The notes under the pieces are model-generated. The model was not told where the DNA came from, did no database searches, and was given only the letters and a program-made list of their open reading frames with translations. Positions 20,433-25,000 of a stretch of 25,000 bases of DNA are shown here, one piece after another (within the stretch, counting starts at the first letter, position 1; each line of letters begins with the position of its first letter). Source of the DNA: Anaeromyces robustus. Its lineage: Eukaryota; Neocallimastigomycota; Neocallimastigomycetes; Neocallimastigales; Neocallimastigaceae. Location of the stretch: positions 1 to 25,000 of the forward strand of contig MCFG01000043.1 in NCBI GenBank assembly GCA_002104895.1. Reading direction: 5' to 3'. A program made the translations under genes and the position numbers.

Positions 20433-23400
20433 CTATCCTATTCCACTAGGGTCGGAAATAGGATCGGCATTTGCCCTACTAGGCTGTCCTACTGTGTTAT
20501 CAGCATTGACGTTCCTGGAGAGGTTGGTTTTAAATTTATTGAATAATATATGTTGTCTTTTACAGACAACAGGCATGATATCATTCAATAGAGCCGCAGA
20601 TCGCAACAAGAATGGGGATTTTGAATAAGTACCAGATTCAGTCTGACACTTAAACAAACATTCCCATTCCTTTTTGTATGGACTATTGTTAATTCTATCA
20701 CTAAAACCATAATCTCTACCACCAATTAAAAAAATATATATTCTATACCTATTAACTATTTTTTTACTACCTAATATATCTATATTACTTATACTATTAT
20801 TACTACTTTTATAACCCTTAACAATATTATTTATTCTATTATCCACACTAGGGTTATTACTGGTCCTAACTAAACTATTAAAAAGACTATCTAAAAAATA
20901 AAAAAAATTTCTATCTAAATCAGAGAAGTGATCAATACGAAGATTTTTAAATAAGAAACAATTTATAAACCAATGATCAATTCTCTGATAACTGTCACAA
21001 TGGAAACAACATGAACAACAATTAGGACAAGAATTATTAATCATTTTAGCAGCTTTTGCAACTCTAGCATCAATTTTATATCCACATCTTGCCCTAAGTA
21101 TCCACCGAAAACCTTTGCTATATTCAGGAAATTCTAGATTAAGCTTTAAGTAACTTCTTGATTCTTCAAAGTTGTACAATTTATAAGTTTTAGCTTTAAT
21201 TGATTTATCACTGTTCATGTCTCTGTCCCAATAGAATTCCATAATTTCTTTAGTAGAGGATGAAATATTGTTTAATTTATCATTTAATATTTTACTTTCT
21301 TTGTCCCAAGTCCATTTTCTTGTTGTAGCAACATTATTAACTATCTTTGAGATAATGCAGTTGGAGTCCTTCCACTTATTAAAACATCTAACCTGAGCTA
21401 AAGCACATTTACCAGAAAGTGGAGGAATATTGAGTTCTTTTGAGATGCAATAAATAGAAACAAAAGAATTAGGTTTCGAGTAGCCTAAAATCCAATAAAA
21501 ACCTTTGTTAATTATTGTTTGTGTAGAACTAGTATTGTTTTTGTTAGAACCAAGCAAAGGCGCGTAATAGGAAACTTGTCCAATAACTTTTGCAGAGAAT
21601 AAAGTTCTTTTAAGAGGAATAGGAATCAGATCATTTTTTAAAAAACCTTGAATTGAAAACAAAGCCTTACTAACTTTATTTTTCATTTTACTAATAACGA
21701 ATTTTAAATCTAGAGTTTTGTGAAAGGGAACACCAAGGTAAGTATAACAATCTGTTTTAGGGATTGCGATTCCTGTTAAATAAAAGGTAGGGTCCTCTCT
21801 AAGAATATATTCCGAATTTTCATGTCTAACAGCTAATGTGCCACATTTATTAATTCCAAAAGTCATCTCGTTGTCCTTAGCCCATTTACTAACTGAGCGA
21901 AGAAGTTTGTTCATACGAGATCTACTAGGGGCACAAAGAACAATATCATCAGCAAATAATCCTCCACAACAATATTCAGTATCTATTTTCACACCATTAT
22001 GCAGGCAATCGTTGAAGATGTCGTTGATAAACAAATTAAAAAGTATAGGAGATAAGGGACATCCTTGTCGAACTCCTTTAAGTATTCTGAAAGAATCGGA
22101 AAATTGTCCATTAATTTTAACACAAGCTTTGGAAGACAGATATAGGTTCTCCAAAAATTGAAAGCATTTTCCTTGTATACCAAGAGTATAAATTTTCGAC
22201 AAGATGTTATATATGGGCACAGAATCGTAAGCTTTTTTAAGGTCCAGAAAAGCTATATAAGTATCTTCCCCTTTGAATTTACGTCTTTGACAAATAGAAA
22301 GAATAGAGATATAAAGACTAATACATTCTTCCTTATTCCGAAAGCCAAATTGTTCTGGTCTGATGAATCCATGACTTATACCATATTCAGAAATTCTAGA
22401 AGCAATAATTTTTGAAAGAATCTTAATACCATTATTGATAAGTGAGATACCACGATAGTTATCACAATTAGAAAGATCGCCTTTTTTTGGAATAGAAACA
22501 ATGGATGCATTATTCCAAAAAATAGGAAAATCACCATTCCAAATACGATTAATTAAGAAATAGAAACAATTAAGACCAGCCGGAACATAGGAATCATTAT
22601 TTACAGAGTCATTCGAAGAGGAATCAGGAATTAAAGCTTTATAAAATTCAATAGGGATACCATCGGGACCCGAGGCTTTAAAGTTAGGGATAGAAAGGAT
22701 GGCCTTTTTGATTTCTTCAATGCTGATATCTTGGTTAATATCCCATACTATGTTATTTCCACTCTTTATACGATTAATAGCGGGAGAATTCTTCCAGAAT
22801 TTTTTATTCATGCTATGTCCAGTAGAGTCATAACTAAGTTTCTTATAATAATTGCACCAAACATCTAATTGATCTTTAGTACTATACACTAAGTTATCTT
22901 GGTGGTCTCTGATAGGATGAGGTATAAATAACTCCTGATTGTTATTTTTAATATTCTTCTTAATCCATGACCATGATTTTCTGCTGTCATTTTTTAAGGT
23001 AGCCTCGCAGCCTACTTTAATCCAAAATAAATAGTTTTGTCTTCTAAATTCATTACATTTTTTATGAATAGATTGGCATAATTTATTATAAGATGCAACA
23101 AGGATAATAAATTGATTAGGTTCATAATCCAAATGGCTCTTTTTAATTTGTCGATACTTCAAGCTTTTGATTCTTTGAAGACAGTAAATATTACGTGACA
23201 TATGGAACATTGATTTCCTAATTTCAGTAGAAGATGTAATTTCAAGGTCCTCTGCAATTGAATTAGAAGTATTAATAAACTTATCAACTAGATCATCAAT
23301 AGAAAGAGAAGGATTATTAAAGATCTCATTATTTAAAATAGCAAACTTGTTATTGTCAACAATATCGTTTTTCATTTCCTTACAGCGAATTCTATTCCAT

Positions 23401-24710
23401 TGAACAACCTTTTTTGGGTGAGTAAAGGAGAGATCAACAAAATTTTTCTTACAATATACTAACATTGGTTTATGATCAGAGACTGGGTGATAATCAATAA
23501 AGGAAGCATAAGATATAAGGTTCAACATTTTATAATTAACCAAAGCATGATCAATATCTGAAGATAAATTACCTTGAACCCAAGAGATTCTTGAACTATT
23601 GAGAGGTAAAATTATCCAACCATTAATCGGTGATATTTTTTCTTCAAGGTCCACTGTTTTCATGTTAAAATCCCCAACAAGAATAGAAGCATGATCACGA
23701 TGAATATTAAGCCAATCAATAACTTCTGCTAAAGCACACTTCACTTGTGTAGAATGAGAGCTGACAGGGATATATACATTTCCAACAGAGCATTTAGAGT
23801 CGTATATATTATAATTAGTTAAGGAAATAATGTAATTAAATGAATTCTCTTCAAGTATTGCTTGACAAGATTTATGATAACCTAAAAATAAACCTCTCAT
23901 GCCTGGAATACTATCAACGGCTCTTCTAACAAAATATCGGTAATTGGGAATAGTGACTTTACATGGTTGACTACTATTGGCACCAGAACCGTTCTTTGTT
24001 TCTTGAAAACAGAGAAAAAGAGGTTTGAATAATGTGATAAAGTATTCGATACTATCTTTCTTTTCGTGGTTCCATCCATTGGTATTCCAACTGAGACAAA
24101 AAGTAAACTTATCTTTGATAGAATTAAGAGTGTTGAGATTAGAGTGTATACTAACTAATGAGTTGCGTTGGAAAGAATCTGAAGTATTAGATTGTGAGGA
24201 TGTTGTAGTAGAATTACTTTGGTTATTAATTGAATCATTTAAGTTTGTTGTAGAATTTCTTTGGTTATTGATTGAATCATTTAAGTTTGTTGTAGACTTA
24301 CTTTGGTTATTAATTGAATCATTTAAGTTTGTTGTAGAAGAAAATAGTTGATTTCTGATCTGTTGAAGTGACCTTTTACGAATATAATGAGTGCAATTAC
24401 TATACGACAAGCTAGCATTTGAGATATATGATACAAATTTCTTTTTGAAATCATCGAATTTAAAGTCAGATGATAAAACTTTGATCCTAAAATACCAACC
24501 TCTAGAACACATAGATCGTTTAACTGAAAGAATGTACTTGTTGAATTCCTTAAGATTTGATTCCAGAAAATCCATCATATATGCATTGGTCCATGAGTGA
24601 AGGCCATTGATGAAGATAATGCTAGTGTTGTTAATATCAGTTCCATAACAGCGGAATCCACGAACAAAAACATTGCTATTTTCGTTACTATTATAAAAAT
24701 TTCGTACCAT
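20433..24710 (-). CDS. Non-LTR retrotransposon endonuclease/reverse transcriptase polyprotein
   Basis: 1425 aa, intact, ATG at 24710 and TAG at 20435-20433. Residues 30-95 look like an RRM-like or ORF1-type fold (inference). Residues 124-180 are a Ser/Thr/Asn-rich linker with three 14-residue repeats. Residues 203-418 are an APE-type endonuclease: LSWNTNGW with N209, QET with E237, GDFN at 346-349, SDIDHALV at 384-391 and SDH with H413. Residues 660-1000 are the reverse transcriptase: SGPDGIPIEFY, IPKKGDLSNCDNYRGISL, motif A FLDLKKAYDS (D823), motif B RQGCPLSPILFN and motif C FADD (D921, D922). At 1228-1251 CPNC followed by HWFINC gives a C-x2-C...H-x4-C zinc-binding type motif. Near 1366 PFLLRSAALLNDIMP resembles the conserved tail of other non-LTR elements. 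All catalytic residues are present, so the copy may be functional. Its product would nick target DNA and copy element RNA into it. Confidence 0.95.
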   Translation of the reverse strand: MVRNFYNSNENSNVFVRGFRCYGTDINNTSIIFINGLHSWTNAYMMDFLESNLKEFNKYILSVKRSMCSRGWYFRIKVLSSDFKFDDFKKKFVSYISNASLSYSNCTHYIRKRSLQQIRNQLFSSTTNLNDSINNQSKSTTNLNDSINNQRNSTTNLNDSINNQSNSTTTSSQSNTSDSFQRNSLVSIHSNLNTLNSIKDKFTFCLSWNTNGWNHEKKDSIEYFITLFKPLFLCFQETKNGSGANSSQPCKVTIPNYRYFVRRAVDSIPGMRGLFLGYHKSCQAILEENSFNYIISLTNYNIYDSKCSVGNVYIPVSSHSTQVKCALAEVIDWLNIHRDHASILVGDFNMKTVDLEEKISPINGWIILPLNSSRISWVQGNLSSDIDHALVNYKMLNLISYASFIDYHPVSDHKPMLVYCKKNFVDLSFTHPKKVVQWNRIRCKEMKNDIVDNNKFAILNNEIFNNPSLSIDDLVDKFINTSNSIAEDLEITSSTEIRKSMFHMSRNIYCLQRIKSLKYRQIKKSHLDYEPNQFIILVASYNKLCQSIHKKCNEFRRQNYLFWIKVGCEATLKNDSRKSWSWIKKNIKNNNQELFIPHPIRDHQDNLVYSTKDQLDVWCNYYKKLSYDSTGHSMNKKFWKNSPAINRIKSGNNIVWDINQDISIEEIKKAILSIPNFKASGPDGIPIEFYKALIPDSSSNDSVNNDSYVPAGLNCFYFLINRIWNGDFPIFWNNASIVSIPKKGDLSNCDNYRGISLINNGIKILSKIIASRISEYGISHGFIRPEQFGFRNKEECISLYISILSICQRRKFKGEDTYIAFLDLKKAYDSVPIYNILSKIYTLGIQGKCFQFLENLYLSSKACVKINGQFSDSFRILKGVRQGCPLSPILFNLFINDIFNDCLHNGVKIDTEYCCGGLFADDIVLCAPSRSRMNKLLRSVSKWAKDNEMTFGINKCGTLAVRHENSEYILREDPTFYLTGIAIPKTDCYTYLGVPFHKTLDLKFVISKMKNKVSKALFSIQGFLKNDLIPIPLKRTLFSAKVIGQVSYYAPLLGSNKNNTSSTQTIINKGFYWILGYSKPNSFVSIYCISKELNIPPLSGKCALAQVRCFNKWKDSNCIISKIVNNVATTRKWTWDKESKILNDKLNNISSSTKEIMEFYWDRDMNSDKSIKAKTYKLYNFEESRSYLKLNLEFPEYSKGFRWILRARCGYKIDARVAKAAKMINNSCPNCCSCCFHCDSYQRIDHWFINCFLFKNLRIDHFSDLDRNFFYFLDSLFNSLVRTSNNPSVDNRINNIVKGYKSSNNSISNIDILGSKKIVNRYRIYIFLIGGRDYGFSDRINNSPYKKEWECLFKCQTESGTYSKSPFLLRSAALLNDIMPVVCKRQHILFNKFKTNLSRNVNADNTVGQPSRANADPISDPSGIG
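24213..24338 (-). repeat. Three tandem 42-bp repeats inside the retroelement ORF
   Basis: Three units encode STTNLNDSINNQSK, STTNLNDSINNQRN and STTNLNDSINNQSN (residues 125-166), differing at one or two positions. The frame is kept, so the repeat lengthens the linker between the N-terminal region and the endonuclease. The high identity points to recent expansion. Confidence 0.92.
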
Positions 24711-24909
24711 TATGATCTATATTTAATATTGATGAAAAAAATAAAAAAAGTAAAATGAAAGTACTAAACTAAAAAAATCGAGTTAAAAATGTAGACTAGT
24801 AATAACTGAATGTAAATTTTTTCTTTTTTTTTTTTTCTTTTGTTTAAATTTATCAATTGTTTATCTTCTTTACTCTATTATAAAAACACTTGTAGAATAT
24901 TGATAGTTG
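24711..24909 (-). other. Retroelement leader or inter-ORF spacer
   Basis: Non-coding AT-rich sequence before the retroelement ATG, with an A-rich tract (T-rich 24818-24842 on plus) and stops in every frame. It is either the 5' UTR or the ORF1-ORF2 spacer; the window edge prevents a decision. Confidence 0.55.
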
Positions 24910-24999
24910 TTATAAAAATCTCTTTTTGCGAATGTAAATATATTTGAAATCTTGTAAATTCTTAAATTCATGAAAATTAAAAAAAAAGTTAAAGGTGAA
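24910..24999 (-). CDS. Possible C-terminal end of an upstream retroelement ORF (ORF1)
   Basis: One minus-strand frame is open from the window edge for 29 codons to a TAA at 24912-24910, ending in FKYIYIRKKRFL. TRE elements carry an ORF1 before the endonuclease/RT ORF, so this may be its end. The stretch is short, Phe/Asn-rich and in AT-rich DNA, so chance is a real alternative, and a 198-bp non-coding gap would separate it from the next ATG. Confidence 0.2.
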   Translation of the reverse strand, partial: FTFNFFFNFHEFKNLQDFKYIYIRKKRFL

Positions 25000-25000
25000 G

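Larger units (their letters stand above)
20169..25000 (-). mobile_element. Non-LTR retrotransposon, TRE-like, 5' end off window
   Basis: On the minus strand the element comprises an upstream region (25000-24711), one uninterrupted 1425-codon ORF, a 232-bp 3' UTR (20432-20201) and a 32-nt poly(A) tail (T run 20169-20200), the mark of target-primed reverse transcription. Gene order of apurinic endonuclease, reverse transcriptase and C-terminal Cys/His motif matches ORF2 of the Dictyostelium TRE (tRNA-gene-targeting) elements. Its base composition is less AT-rich than the flanks. No long terminal repeats were seen. The 5' end and the target-site duplication cannot be checked. I saw no tRNA gene next to the 3' end, so assignment to the TRE family rests on domain order only. 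Confidence 0.88.

Noticed and set aside
20428-24600. Several plus-strand ORFs of 60-108 codons
   Set aside because: All are antisense shadows of the retroelement ORF; the 14-residue repeat is mirrored in one of them.

Overview
The window looks like nuclear DNA of a social amoeba close to Dictyostelium. The evidence is extreme A+T content, A/T-only intergenic sequence full of homopolymers and (TA)n, long AAT and ACT microsatellites, short AT-rich introns with GTAAGT/GTATGT donors, codons that end mostly in A or T, and a non-LTR retroelement with endonuclease, reverse transcriptase and a C-terminal Cys/His motif, as in the Dictyostelium TRE elements. The species cannot be fixed from the sequence. 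No tRNA, rRNA, CRISPR array or bacterial-type gene was seen.

Layout: all three recognisable genes read on the minus strand. (1) 9052 to the left edge is a receptor-like gene split into at least 22 exons. I rebuilt it by hand from splice sites and reading phase. It encodes a signal peptide, a long right-handed beta-helix type ectodomain, an EGF-like Cys-rich segment and a seven-helix membrane region resembling class C (GABA-B-like) receptors; its end lies beyond position 1. (2) 9053-11442 is an AT-rich spacer with a 26-bp perfect inverted repeat. (3) 15422-11443 is a complete seven-exon gene for a 470-residue protein of the SAXO/FAM154 (Mn-repeat) microtubule-stabiliser family, unexpected in an organism without cilia. 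(4) 15423-20168 is a 4.7-kb AT-rich gene desert with several perfect hairpins. (5) 20169 to the right edge is a minus-strand non-LTR retrotransposon with an uninterrupted 1425-codon ORF, a 3' UTR and a 32-nt poly(A) tail; its 5' part is outside the window.

The receptor and the SAXO-like gene share an orientation but are 2.4 kb apart and each has its own AT-rich leader, so nothing suggests a functional link. The retroelement is the only gene readable as one long ORF. For the two cellular genes, single-frame ORFs capture only fragments, and the spliced models below carry the real information.
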